Shown in pieces: positions 6,870 through 13,420 of a stretch of DNA of 13,420 nt. The stretch lies in assembly GCA_044353165.1 (NCBI GenBank), contig JBILCM010000061.1, forward strand, positions 1 to 13,420, read 5' to 3'. Positions within the stretch are counted from its first letter, which is position 1, and the number at the start of each line of letters is the position of its first letter. The notes beneath the pieces were generated by a model that ran no database searches, was not told the DNA's origin, and was given only the letters and a program-made list of their open reading frames with translations. Both the position numbers and the translations under genes were made by a program. The stretch comes from JBILCM01 sp044353165 (GTDB lineage: Bacteria; Bacillota; Bacilli; Paenibacillales; YIM-B00363).

Positions 6870-7844
6870 TTAACTTTCTAACTTCTTGAGAATGGTTTTA
6901 TTAGGTAGATAATGTAGCGACCTCACATAGCGGACAGTTCGTGTCCTTGCACGCATGACAACCGATTGTGTTTCTGCTCGTTGATCCGCGAAATATCGGA
7001 CACCTCCCAAAATTTCACCAGGTGTGACCCCTGTTGCGGCAAAGATTACATCATCATTGCCTACCATATCTTCCATCGTCAACACCTTGTATGGATCTTT
7101 TATTCCCATCGTAAGACAACGTTGATATTCTTCTGCGTTAGCGGGCATCAACCTTCCTTGTAGTTCGCCATCTAAACATCGCAGAGCTGCCGCTGCAAGC
7201 ACACCTTCAGGTGCTCCACCAGAACCCACGTACAAATCTATGCCTGCATCTTCGAATGCCGGCGCGATTGCACCTGCAACATCGCCATCTGATAAAAATT
7301 TAATCCGAACCCCCACTTTACGCAACGTCTTGATCAAAGATTCATGTCTTTTACGATCGAGAATCATTACCGTTAAATCCGAAATATTCTTACCCAATTC
7401 TTTGGCTGCAATCATTAAATTTTCTTCCATCGGATTCTCGATGTTTAGTTTTCCCTTGAGTTTGGGTCCTACTGATAATTTCTCCATATACATATCTGGA
7501 GCGTGCAACAAATTCCCTTTGTTGGCTACAGCAATGACAGACAGTGCATTATTTAACCCTTTGGCGACAATATCCGTTCCTTCCAACGGATCGACAGCAA
7601 CATCTACCTCAGGTCCATCTTGATTACCTACCGCCTCGCCAATATAGAGCATGGGTGCTTCGTCCATCTCACCTTCGCCAATCACAACAGTTCCCTTGAT
7701 GGAAACAGAATCGAACATCGCTCGCATCGCAGACGTCGCAGCGCCATCAGCACTATCTTTGTCTCCTCGACCCATCCACGGCGCTGAAGCCAAGGCAGCT
7801 AATTCAGTCACTCTCACAATTTCTAATGCCAGCTCTCTCTCCAT
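6870..7844 (-). CDS. glpX: Fructose-1,6-bisphosphatase, class II
   Basis: Hydrolyses fructose 1,6-bisphosphate to fructose 6-phosphate, a gluconeogenic step needed to make hexose phosphates from three-carbon intermediates. The 324-residue length is normal for GlpX. Metal and substrate motifs are SADGAAT with D33, GEGEMDEAPML with E57, DPLEGTD with D85, and GSGGAPEG with E213. These numbers match the E. coli GlpX positions as I recall them, which supports the start. The frame is open for 39 more codons upstream, but those overlap the preceding gene, and a GAGGGTG site sits just before the ATG at 7844. It is the last gene of a three-gene operon, 32 bases after the esterase stop, and is followed by a strong terminator. 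Placing a central-metabolism gene with an acetylxylan esterase is unusual. Confidence 0.95.
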   Translation of the reverse strand: MERELALEIVRVTELAALASAPWMGRGDKDSADGAATSAMRAMFDSVSIKGTVVIGEGEMDEAPMLYIGEAVGNQDGPEVDVAVDPLEGTDIVAKGLNNALSVIAVANKGNLLHAPDMYMEKLSVGPKLKGKLNIENPMEENLMIAAKELGKNISDLTVMILDRKRHESLIKTLRKVGVRIKFLSDGDVAGAIAPAFEDAGIDLYVGSGGAPEGVLAAAALRCLDGELQGRLMPANAEEYQRCLTMGIKDPYKVLTMEDMVGNDDVIFAATGVTPGEILGGVRYFADQRAETQSVVMRARTRTVRYVRSLHYLPNKTILKKLES

Positions 7845-7876
7845 CCATAACACCCTCACTACACTAAAATAATTGC

Positions 7877-8527
7877 TTACTTCCAGTAAAAACCGACTGC
7901 ATTCAGGAATGCTCTGGCCAACGCCATATGACCGACCATGTTTGGGTGAACACGATCCCATGCCAAGGTGGCAGGATATATCGTCCCCGTCAATGCATTG
8001 AATGCCGATTGTGTATCAACGAATAATGTGTCGTAATCCTCAGCAACTCGGTAAACAGCCGCTCCGTACCGGTCCATTGTCTCCCGCATCATATCATGCG
8101 GATTAGGTTCAATATAGAACGGTGTCATCAGAATAATACCTTTCACATTCGGTTTGGTTTGTTCTACGAGTTCACGTAACGTTGATTCGTACTCTTCGAT
8201 ATAAACATGTGTTTCAGGCATCGTAGGTTGATCATATTGACGCCAAACATCATTGATACCGATCATGATGGAGATCCAGTCGGGATCCAAATCCATGACA
8301 TCCGTCTGCCAACGTGCCTTAAGATCCCTTACGGTATTACCGCTCGTGCCCATATTAACAATGCGAAGATTGAGGTGAGGGTAGATACTATGTATTAATG
8401 CATCAATAAATGCAACGTACCCTTTGCCAATTCCGCCAAATATCCCTTCTCCATTCGGACGACGGCGTTCACAATCGGTGATCGAATCACCAATCATCAC
8501 AATTTTGTCATTCATTGAAAATAGCAT
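7877..8527 (-). CDS. axe2: Intracellular acetylxylan / acetyl-xylooligosaccharide esterase, SGNH hydrolase (Axe2-type)
   Basis: Removes O-acetyl groups from xylose units so that xylosidases can act. The 216 residues carry all four SGNH blocks: GDSITD with nucleophile S15, NMGTSGNTV at 58-66, GIND with N92, and DRVHP with D191 and H194. The triad numbers and much of the sequence (DLKARWQTDV, GINDVWRQYD, ILMTPFYIEP, LAWDRVHP) match my recollection of Geobacillus Axe2, whose triad is Ser15-Asp191-His194. The specificity call is therefore stronger than for a generic SGNH protein. There is no signal peptide, so it would act in the cytoplasm on imported oligosaccharides. AGGAGGGG seven bases before the ATG at 8527 decides the start over one seven codons upstream. 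It lies 26 bases after the formylglycine enzyme and 32 before glpX. Confidence 0.85.
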   Translation of the reverse strand: MLFSMNDKIVMIGDSITDCERRRPNGEGIFGGIGKGYVAFIDALIHSIYPHLNLRIVNMGTSGNTVRDLKARWQTDVMDLDPDWISIMIGINDVWRQYDQPTMPETHVYIEEYESTLRELVEQTKPNVKGIILMTPFYIEPNPHDMMRETMDRYGAAVYRVAEDYDTLFVDTQSAFNALTGTIYPATLAWDRVHPNMVGHMALARAFLNAVGFYWK

Positions 8528-8553
8528 ACAAACCCCTCCTGCGATCAATTATG

Positions 8554-9543
8554 CTACACATCTGCCGCACATCGAAAACCCATGTTCCCCGTTGAACTAT
8601 CAGGTGTGTTCTTACTGCGTGCAGCAATTCGGTAGCGGTTGCAATAAGATTTATGACACAAGTATGAACCGCCTCGCATTACACGGCCCGTGCCGCTTGG
8701 TGGACCTTGTGGATCAACAGTTGAATTGAATGTATGGAATGAAGGATGAAACCAGTCATTACACCATTCCCACACATTCCCAGAAACGTTGTACAGACCA
8801 AACCCGTTCGGTTCGAAAGCATCGACAGGACACGTCCCCACGTAACCGTCAGATGCATTGTTTTTTTCTGGGAATTTTCCCTGGAAAATATTGCACATAT
8901 GTTTACCATCCGGCTTCAATAGATCTCCCCACGGATATCGTTTGCCCACAAGTCCACCACGAGCTGCGTATTCCCATTCGGCCTCTGTAGGTAACCTTAA
9001 TTGAGCCCAATTGCAGTATGCTATGGCATCATTCCAAGAAATATGTATAACAGGATGATTCATTCGATCTTCCACGGTTGTTCCGGGTCCTTCAGGCTGT
9101 GCCCAAAAGGCACCATCCACTCGATACCACCATGGTGTTTGTTGTGGAACTTGATTTACAGTTCTTGCAACTTCCTCTGGAACTAGCATGTGAAAAACAA
9201 ACGACCAGCCAAATTGTTCTGCTTCTGTGCGATAACCCGTTGATTGGACAAATTGAGCAAACTGTTCATTGGTAACCGCATAAGGGTCTATGTAAAAAGG
9301 CTTTATCGTCACTTCCCGGATTGGTCCTTCACCATCTGATGGAAACCCCTCTTGATCATCTGTCCCCATCAAAAAAGTGCCGCCTGGGAGACACACCATT
9401 GCCGCTTTGTCGGGTTTACTTAGGTTTGCAATACCAGAATTTACATCCAGCAAATTTTCTAAAGTTCCATTCTTAGAATCCGTATTTGAAAAAATGGGCA
9501 TACAACAACTCGATTTTTCGAGTTTGGAATGATCTTGTGCCAA
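8554..9543 (-). CDS. Formylglycine-generating enzyme (FGE / SUMF1 type)
   Basis: Enzymes of this type use oxygen and a Cu(I)-bound cysteine pair to convert the cysteine of a C-x-P-x-R motif in type I sulfatases to formylglycine. The 329-residue protein spans the whole FGE-sulfatase domain: PGGTFLMGTDD near 53-63, EAEQFGWSFVF at 107-117, HPVIHISWNDAIAYCNWA at 163-180, RLPTEAEWEYAARGG at 183-197, and GLYNVSGNVWEW at 249-260. Both catalytic cysteines are present, C296 and C301 in GGSYLCHKSYC, followed by NTPDSS and GFRCAAD. This is the human SUMF1 signature, which many FGE-domain relatives lack. It starts with TTG at 9543, because AGGAAGGGG lies eight bases upstream and no in-frame ATG nearby has a comparable site. 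A Cys-Cys pair at 13-14 is of unknown role. No signal peptide. It heads the operon with the esterase and glpX. No sulfatase lies in the window. Confidence 0.9.
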   Translation of the reverse strand: MAQDHSKLEKSSCCMPIFSNTDSKNGTLENLLDVNSGIANLSKPDKAAMVCLPGGTFLMGTDDQEGFPSDGEGPIREVTIKPFYIDPYAVTNEQFAQFVQSTGYRTEAEQFGWSFVFHMLVPEEVARTVNQVPQQTPWWYRVDGAFWAQPEGPGTTVEDRMNHPVIHISWNDAIAYCNWAQLRLPTEAEWEYAARGGLVGKRYPWGDLLKPDGKHMCNIFQGKFPEKNNASDGYVGTCPVDAFEPNGFGLYNVSGNVWEWCNDWFHPSFHTFNSTVDPQGPPSGTGRVMRGGSYLCHKSYCNRYRIAARSKNTPDSSTGNMGFRCAADV

Positions 9544-9551
9544 ACCTATTT

Positions 9552-9560
9552 CCCCTTCCT
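9552..9560 (-). promoter_or_regulatory. Ribosome binding site deciding a TTG start
   Basis: On the minus strand AGGAAGGGG ends eight bases before TTG at 9543-9541. The next in-frame ATG is 14 codons further in and lacks such a site, so TTG is the likely start of the formylglycine-generating enzyme. A TTG start usually lowers translation. Confidence 0.65.
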
Positions 9561-9583
9561 GACTATTTTGTCTAGGATATCAC

Positions 9584-9617
9584 AAAAATAAGAATTAGGC
9601 TTGTATTTTCCTAATTC
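9584..9617 (-). terminator. Leader hairpin with U-rich tail, possible attenuator of the FGE operon
   Basis: GAATTAGG (9592-9599) and CCTAATTC (9610-9617) form a perfect 8-base inverted repeat with a 10-base loop. Read leftwards, the stem is followed at once by TTATTTTT (9591-9584). It lies between the proposed minus-strand promoter (9631-9659) and the gene start, so it would be transcribed as leader RNA and could end transcription early. The stem is AT-rich, so it may be weak. It could instead be an operator, since its right arm touches the araR -35. Confidence 0.45.
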
Positions 9618-9643
9618 AAGCACGCGATCATTTGTAGTATAAT
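9615..9643 (+). promoter_or_regulatory. araR promoter
   Basis: A perfect TATAAT at 9638-9643 is preceded after 17 bases by TTCAAG at 9615-9620, a three-of-six -35. Transcription would start near 9650, about 60 bases before the araR ATG. It shares DNA with the opposing promoter of the formylglycine-enzyme operon. Confidence 0.6.
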
Positions 9644-9659
9644 GACTAAAATATTTCAA
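9631..9659 (-). promoter_or_regulatory. Promoter of the FGE-esterase-glpX operon
   Basis: On the minus strand TTGAAA (9659-9654, five of six) is followed after 17 bases by TACAAA (9636-9631, four of six). A start near 9624 gives a leader of about 80 bases containing the hairpin at 9592-9617. The AraR-like box ends only six bases from its -35 on the upstream side. Confidence 0.5.
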
Positions 9660-9664
9660 ATTTG

Positions 9665-9677
9665 TTGTACGTACATT
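9665..9677. promoter_or_regulatory. AraR box near the araR start
   Basis: TTGTACGTACATT contains the perfect palindrome TGTACGTACA (9666-9675), the core of the known AraR operator in Bacillus. The same core recurs at 10806-10815 before araD. Here it falls about 15 to 25 bases downstream of the expected araR start, where a bound repressor would block araR transcription. It also lies just upstream of the opposing promoter. Confidence 0.7.
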
Positions 9678-9708
9678 TTATTACAACACAGACCTCCTGA
9701 GGTGAAAG

Positions 9709-10803
9709 ATGAACGAAAGACAATTGCCCAAATATTTGCTTGTAAAGCAAAAAATATTAGAATGGCTAACGCAAGGTCGATACAAATTAGATGAAATGAT
9801 GCCTTCTGAGAATGAAATTTCTGAATTATTCCGGGTGAGTCGCCAAACGGTGCGTCAAACATTCAGCGAATTGGAGAATGAAGGTTGGTTGATCCGCGTT
9901 CAAGGCAAGGGAACCTTTGTCTCAAACCCACAACAGTTCAAAACCCATCATCCAATGACGGTCGGCGTAATTACAACGTATATTTCGGATTATATTTTCC
10001 CGCACATTGTTCGTGGCATAGAAGGCGAATTGCGTAGTCGAGGATTCCGTCTTCTGCTAGCCAGCACAGACAACAACAAAGAAAAAGAAAAAGAAGCGTT
10101 GCTGAATTTCATGAATCAACCCTTAAGTGGGCTCATCATTGAACCTACCAAAAGCGCACAAGGCAACCCGAATGTAAACCAATTTCTCGAATTGCAATAT
10201 CGGAACATTCCATTTCTGATGATCCACGAGAAATATCCCGAACTTTCCTGTCCCGCGCTCATGATGAATGATGAATTAGGGGGTTTTTTGGCGACGGAAC
10301 ATCTCATACAGCGAGGACATCGCCGAATCGCCGGTTTCTTTAAAACCGATGACTTGCAAGGGGTCCATCGCCTAAAAGGTTTCATCAGAGCACATCAACA
10401 TTATCAAGTATCGTTATCCCCAGATATGGTTATTCAATATGACACGGAAAATAAATTCCAAAAACCATCCATTTATGCCGAAAAACTGCTCCAATCATCT
10501 GAACGACCTACCGCTTGCGTCTGTTATAACGATGAACTTGCAATCCACTTGTTTGACACGGTTCGCATGGCCGGTTTGCGCATACCCGATGATTTATCTA
10601 TGATTGGTTACGACGATTCACTTCTTGCAACTGCGACTGAGATAAAATTAACAACCATCCCTCACCCTAAAGAGGAAATGGGGAAAGATGCTGCATCGCT
10701 GCTCTTGCAATGGATCAAAAATGGTGAACATGATACAAACCCTTCCAATAAATTATATCAACCCTCCATCATCATACGAAATTCAACAAAAAATTGTAGC
10801 TAA
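9709..10803 (+). CDS. araR: Arabinose repressor, GntR DNA-binding domain with LacI-type sensor
   Basis: Represses arabinose genes, released by L-arabinose. The 364 residues combine an N-terminal GntR winged helix (residues 7-72, with MPSENEISELFRVSRQTVRQ at 31-50 and the wing VQGKGTFV at 64-71) with a C-terminal periplasmic-binding-protein fold. The sensor part runs from TVGVITTYISDYIFP at 84-98 through CYNDELA at 272-278, PDDLSMIGYDDS at 293-304 and the dimer-core ending at 355-358. This domain combination is characteristic of AraR. GAGGTGA stands just before the ATG. AraR-type palindromes lie before this gene and before araD, which supports the name. There is no terminator between it and araD, so readthrough into araDBA is likely in addition to the araD promoter. 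Confidence 0.94.
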   Translation: MNERQLPKYLLVKQKILEWLTQGRYKLDEMMPSENEISELFRVSRQTVRQTFSELENEGWLIRVQGKGTFVSNPQQFKTHHPMTVGVITTYISDYIFPHIVRGIEGELRSRGFRLLLASTDNNKEKEKEALLNFMNQPLSGLIIEPTKSAQGNPNVNQFLELQYRNIPFLMIHEKYPELSCPALMMNDELGGFLATEHLIQRGHRRIAGFFKTDDLQGVHRLKGFIRAHQHYQVSLSPDMVIQYDTENKFQKPSIYAEKLLQSSERPTACVCYNDELAIHLFDTVRMAGLRIPDDLSMIGYDDSLLATATEIKLTTIPHPKEEMGKDAASLLLQWIKNGEHDTNPSNKLYQPSIIIRNSTKNCS

Positions 10804-10825
10804 CTTGTACGTACAAGTGTATAAT
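10794..10825 (+). promoter_or_regulatory. araDBA promoter
   Basis: A perfect TATAAT lies at 10820-10825, directly after the AraR palindrome. The best -35-like element, TTGTAG at 10794-10799, is 20 bases away, longer than usual. At 17 bases the hexamer is TAGCTA, a poor match. The -35 falls inside the last codons of araR. Transcription would start near 10832, giving a leader of about 40 bases. Confidence 0.6.
10803..10818. promoter_or_regulatory. AraR operator of araDBA
   Basis: ACTTGTACGTACAAGT is a perfect 16-base palindrome that contains the AraR core TGTACGTACA. It ends two bases before the -10 of the araD promoter, so AraR bound here would prevent RNA polymerase binding. Its first base is the last base of the araR stop codon. 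Confidence 0.88.
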
Positions 10826-10872
10826 AAACAGCATGGAATGACCTACTATCCTTCACAAGGAGGGGCTTCAAC

Positions 10873-11577
10873 ATGCTAGAATCGTTAAAACAAGCCGTGC
10901 TGGAGGCAAATCTCGACCTGCCCAAGTATCGGCTTGTTACATTCACATGGGGGAATGTGAGTGGCATCGATCGGGATCGTGAACTTGTGGTCATTAAGGC
11001 AAGCGGAATTCCTTATGACCAGATGACATCGGATCACATGGTCGTTGTAAATCTGGAAGGTCAAATTGTCGGAGGAAATTATAAACCTTCTTCTGATTTG
11101 CCTACCCACCTCGTTCTTTATAAAGCATTCCGTGAAATTGGTGGCATCGTTCATACGCATGCCCCTTGGGCAACTTCGTGGGCACAAGCTGGAAGATGTA
11201 TTCCTGCACTTGGAACTACGCACGCAGATTACTATTACGGCGAAATCCCTTGCACAAGGCCAATGACCGATACAGAGATAAAAGGTGCGTACGAATATGA
11301 AACAGGTCGTGTCATCGTTGAGACGTTCGCTGACATCAATCCTATGCAGATGCCCGGCGTGTTGGTTCACAACCATGCTCCTTTTAATTGGGGGATAGAT
11401 CCGCATGATGCTGTTCACAATGCAGTTGTACTTGAAGAAGTGGCTAAGATGGCTTTTCACACATTCCAACTCAATGCCCATGTCGGAGCTCTGAATTCTG
11501 TGTTGCTTGATCGACATTATTTACGCAAACATGGTGCACATGCTTACTATGGACAACATCATGAAGGGGGAATATAA
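10873..11577 (+). CDS. araD: L-ribulose-5-phosphate 4-epimerase
   Basis: Converts L-ribulose 5-phosphate to D-xylulose 5-phosphate, the last step of arabinose breakdown, and so meets the XylB product. The 234 residues match the class II aldolase/epimerase family (E. coli AraD has 231). The zinc ligands are visible as H94 and H96 in IVHTHAPWATSWAQAG and H168 in VLVHNHAPFNWG. D75 in PSSDLPTH and the phosphate-binding TWGNVSGID at 25-33 are also present. AAGGAGGGG sits seven bases before the ATG, the strongest ribosome site in the cluster. It is first of the araDBA operon, with araB three bases after its stop. The order D-B-A differs from the A-B-D order of Bacillus subtilis. Confidence 0.96.
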   Translation: MLESLKQAVLEANLDLPKYRLVTFTWGNVSGIDRDRELVVIKASGIPYDQMTSDHMVVVNLEGQIVGGNYKPSSDLPTHLVLYKAFREIGGIVHTHAPWATSWAQAGRCIPALGTTHADYYYGEIPCTRPMTDTEIKGAYEYETGRVIVETFADINPMQMPGVLVHNHAPFNWGIDPHDAVHNAVVLEEVAKMAFHTFQLNAHVGALNSVLLDRHYLRKHGAHAYYGQHHEGGI

Positions 11578-11580
11578 CGC

Positions 11581-13257
11581 GTGAACAAAAAGTTTGCAAT
11601 TGGAATCGATTATGGCACCGAATCGGGTCGCGCCGTGTTGGTTGATCTTCGTGACGGGGCTGAAGTTGCCGATCATGTCACACCCTATCCTCATGGCGTG
11701 ATTGATGAACAGTTGCCGAATAGTGATGTGTTGCTTGATCATGAGTGGGCGTTGCAACACCCCGGAGATTATTTAGAGGTGTTAAAACGATCCGTTCCAG
11801 CCGTCATGAAGTCGTCAGGTGTAAATCCAGAAGATGTCATCGGAATTGGTATCGATTTTACAGCTTGTACAATGCTCCCTATCGATGCAATGGGTGAACC
11901 TCTGTGCTTCAAACATGATTTGCGACAAAACCCTCACAGTTGGGTTAAGTTATGGAAACATCACGCAGCGCAAGATGAAGCCAACAAGATTAACGCCATT
12001 GCGGCATCGCGCAAAGAATCGTTCCTGCCTCGTTATGGAGGCAAAATTTCATCAGAGTGGATGCTTGCCAAAGTATGGCAAATTCTTAACGAAGCTCCTG
12101 AAATATATGATCATACGGATCGCTTCTTGGAAGCAACGGATTGGGTCGTTTCCCAAATGACAGGCAACATTGTGCGCAATAGCTGCACAGCAGGATACAA
12201 GTCGATCTGGCACAAACAAGATGGGTATCCGAATCCATCGTTCCTCGCTGCGCTTGATCCCCGTCTAGAGCGATTGACGGAAACAAAACTTCGCGGTGAT
12301 GTATACCCATTAGGGACAAAAGCTGGCGAATTGACTATTGCGATGGCAGAGGCTATGGGTTTGAAACCAGGTACCGCGGTCGCCGTCGGCAATGTAGATG
12401 CCCATGCTGCTGTGCCTGGCGTAGGTGTTGTAACACCGGGTAAACTCGTTATGGCCATGGGAACATCGATTTGTCACATGTTGCTTGGCACAAAAGAAGA
12501 ACGTGTTGAAGGGATGTGCGGTGTCGTTGAAGATGGCATTATTCCAGGTTATTTGGGGTATGAAGCGGGACAATCAGCTGTAGGAGATATTTTCGCATGG
12601 TATGTTGAACAAGGTGTGCCTGCCTACGTTCATGAAGCGGCGGCGGCGGATCGCATGAGTGTCCATGGATGGTTGGAAAAACAGGCTTCCGCCTATCGAC
12701 CCGGCGCAACGGGACTCATTGCTTTGGATTGGTGGAACGGGAACCGATCCGTCCTGGTAGATACAGAATTAAGTGGACTATTGATCGGTTGCACGCTATC
12801 AACGAAACCCGAAGAAATTTATCGCACTTTGTTAGAAGCAACCGCATTCGGTACACGAAAAATTATAGATTCATTCCAAGATAACGGTGTCGAAGTGAAC
12901 GAATTGTATGCTTGCGGTGGATTGCCTCAGAATAACCGATTGTTGATGCAAATTTATGCAGATGTTATGAACCGAGAAATTAAAATTGCTGATTCGAAAC
13001 AAACACCAGCGCTCGGTGCAGCCATGTTCGGCGCGGTCGCAGCAGGTTCAACCAAAGGAGGGTATGACAACATCGTTGATGCTGCCAACAAGATGGCACG
13101 TGTGCGTAAAGAAACGTTCAGACCGATCCCTCAGCATGTTGAGATCTATGAAAAACTTTATCGTGAGTACACAACGTTGCACGATTATTTTGGCCGAGGT
13201 TCGAATGATGTGATGAAACGGTTGAAAAGTATTCGAGATGAAAATCGGCATTCATAG
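11581..13257 (+). CDS. araB: L-ribulokinase
   Basis: Phosphorylates L-ribulose to L-ribulose 5-phosphate with ATP. The 558 residues fit the FGGY-family ribulokinase group. The ATP-binding start is IGIDYGTESGRAVLVD at 7-22, with GTESGR characteristic of AraB. GIDFTACTMLPID lies at 90-102, the catalytic D273 is in VGNVDAHAAVPG, and the C-terminal nucleotide motif is ACGGLPQNN at 444-452. It starts with GTG at 11581, three bases after araD, using an AAGGGGG site at 11564-11570 inside the end of araD, so the two are probably translationally coupled. It is followed 17 bases later by araA. Confidence 0.96.
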   Translation: MNKKFAIGIDYGTESGRAVLVDLRDGAEVADHVTPYPHGVIDEQLPNSDVLLDHEWALQHPGDYLEVLKRSVPAVMKSSGVNPEDVIGIGIDFTACTMLPIDAMGEPLCFKHDLRQNPHSWVKLWKHHAAQDEANKINAIAASRKESFLPRYGGKISSEWMLAKVWQILNEAPEIYDHTDRFLEATDWVVSQMTGNIVRNSCTAGYKSIWHKQDGYPNPSFLAALDPRLERLTETKLRGDVYPLGTKAGELTIAMAEAMGLKPGTAVAVGNVDAHAAVPGVGVVTPGKLVMAMGTSICHMLLGTKEERVEGMCGVVEDGIIPGYLGYEAGQSAVGDIFAWYVEQGVPAYVHEAAAADRMSVHGWLEKQASAYRPGATGLIALDWWNGNRSVLVDTELSGLLIGCTLSTKPEEIYRTLLEATAFGTRKIIDSFQDNGVEVNELYACGGLPQNNRLLMQIYADVMNREIKIADSKQTPALGAAMFGAVAAGSTKGGYDNIVDAANKMARVRKETFRPIPQHVEIYEKLYREYTTLHDYFGRGSNDVMKRLKSIRDENRHS

Positions 13258-13274
13258 AGGAGTTTACATCGACG

Positions 13275-13420
13275 ATGAATGTGAAACAGTACTGTTATTG
13301 GTTCGTGACAGGAAGTCAACATTTGTATGGACCCGAAACATTGCAACAAGTAGAAAAACATTCGCGTCTCATCGCACAAGGATTTGATGAAGACCGCACA
13401 ATTCCAGGACAAGTCGTATT
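13275..13420 (+). CDS. araA: L-arabinose isomerase, 5' end only
   Basis: Converts L-arabinose to L-ribulose. Only the first 48 codons are in the window, and the frame runs off the right edge. The start MNVKQYCYWFVTGSQHLYG carries the conserved N-terminal WFVTGSQHLYG of AraA, followed by ETLQQV and a VEKHSRLIAQGF helix. The ribosome site AGAGGAG (13256-13262) overlaps the araB stop and lies 12 bases before the ATG, longer than usual, but no closer in-frame start exists. It completes the arabinose pathway as third gene of araDBA. Catalytic residues are outside the window. Confidence 0.93.
   Translation, partial: MNVKQYCYWFVTGSQHLYGPETLQQVEKHSRLIAQGFDEDRTIPGQVV

Noticed and set aside
7845..7961. 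Upstream extension of glpX by 39 codons
   Set aside because: The extension overlaps the esterase gene and matches nothing in GlpX. The internal ATG has its own ribosome site and gives the expected residue numbering.
10885..11517. Minus-strand open frame of 210 codons
   Set aside because: It is antisense to araD, which is fully supported by motifs and a strong ribosome site. The length reflects low stop frequency in the opposite frame.
1..13420. CRISPR arrays, insertion sequences, integrases, tRNA or rRNA genes
   Set aside because: No regularly spaced repeats, transposase or integrase motifs, or RNA-gene signatures were seen. The window is nearly filled by ordinary metabolic genes.

Overview
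The window is a pentose and hemicellulose utilisation region from a Gram-positive Firmicute of the Bacillales type, perhaps Paenibacillaceae or a relative. The evidence is strong AGGAGG-type ribosome sites, sigma-A style promoters (TATAAT, extended TGN -10), a ROK-family XylR and a GntR/LacI-hybrid AraR with a TGTACGTACA box. The family is inferred from gene style, not proven. Coding density is high. There are no rRNA or tRNA genes, insertion sequences, integrases or CRISPR arrays.

Left part (1-4808). A truncated TIM-barrel sugar phosphate isomerase/epimerase runs off the left edge on the minus strand. Next come xylA and xylB on the minus strand, ending in a clear intrinsic terminator. Divergent from them is xylR on the plus strand. 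The 165-base xylA/xylR gap holds an XylR-type inverted repeat over the -35 of a good xylA promoter, plus a second half-site over its -10. The tail of xylR overlaps the tail of the next gene by 55 bases, head-on.

Middle part (4754-9543). A Gfo/Idh/MocA oxidoreductase (minus) is divergent from an AraC-type regulator (plus). Their substrate cannot be named. A minus-strand operon then reads: formylglycine-generating enzyme with both catalytic cysteines, an Axe2-type SGNH acetylxylan esterase, and class II fructose-1,6-bisphosphatase (glpX). It ends in a terminator hairpin that overlaps the araC-type stop codon.

Right part (9544-13420). araR is divergent from the formylglycine-enzyme operon, with overlapping back-to-back promoters and an AraR-like box. 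araD, araB and the start of araA follow on the plus strand. They are preceded by a perfect 16-base AraR palindrome between the -10 and upstream promoter sequence.

Together, the esterase would strip acetyl groups from imported xylo-oligosaccharides. XylAB and AraABD would bring xylose and arabinose to xylulose 5-phosphate, and GlpX would serve hexose-phosphate synthesis while growing on pentoses. XylR and AraR would gate the two arms by inducer. No transporter, glycosidase or sulfatase lies in the window. The formylglycine enzyme is the least expected member, since its usual sulfatase target is absent here.
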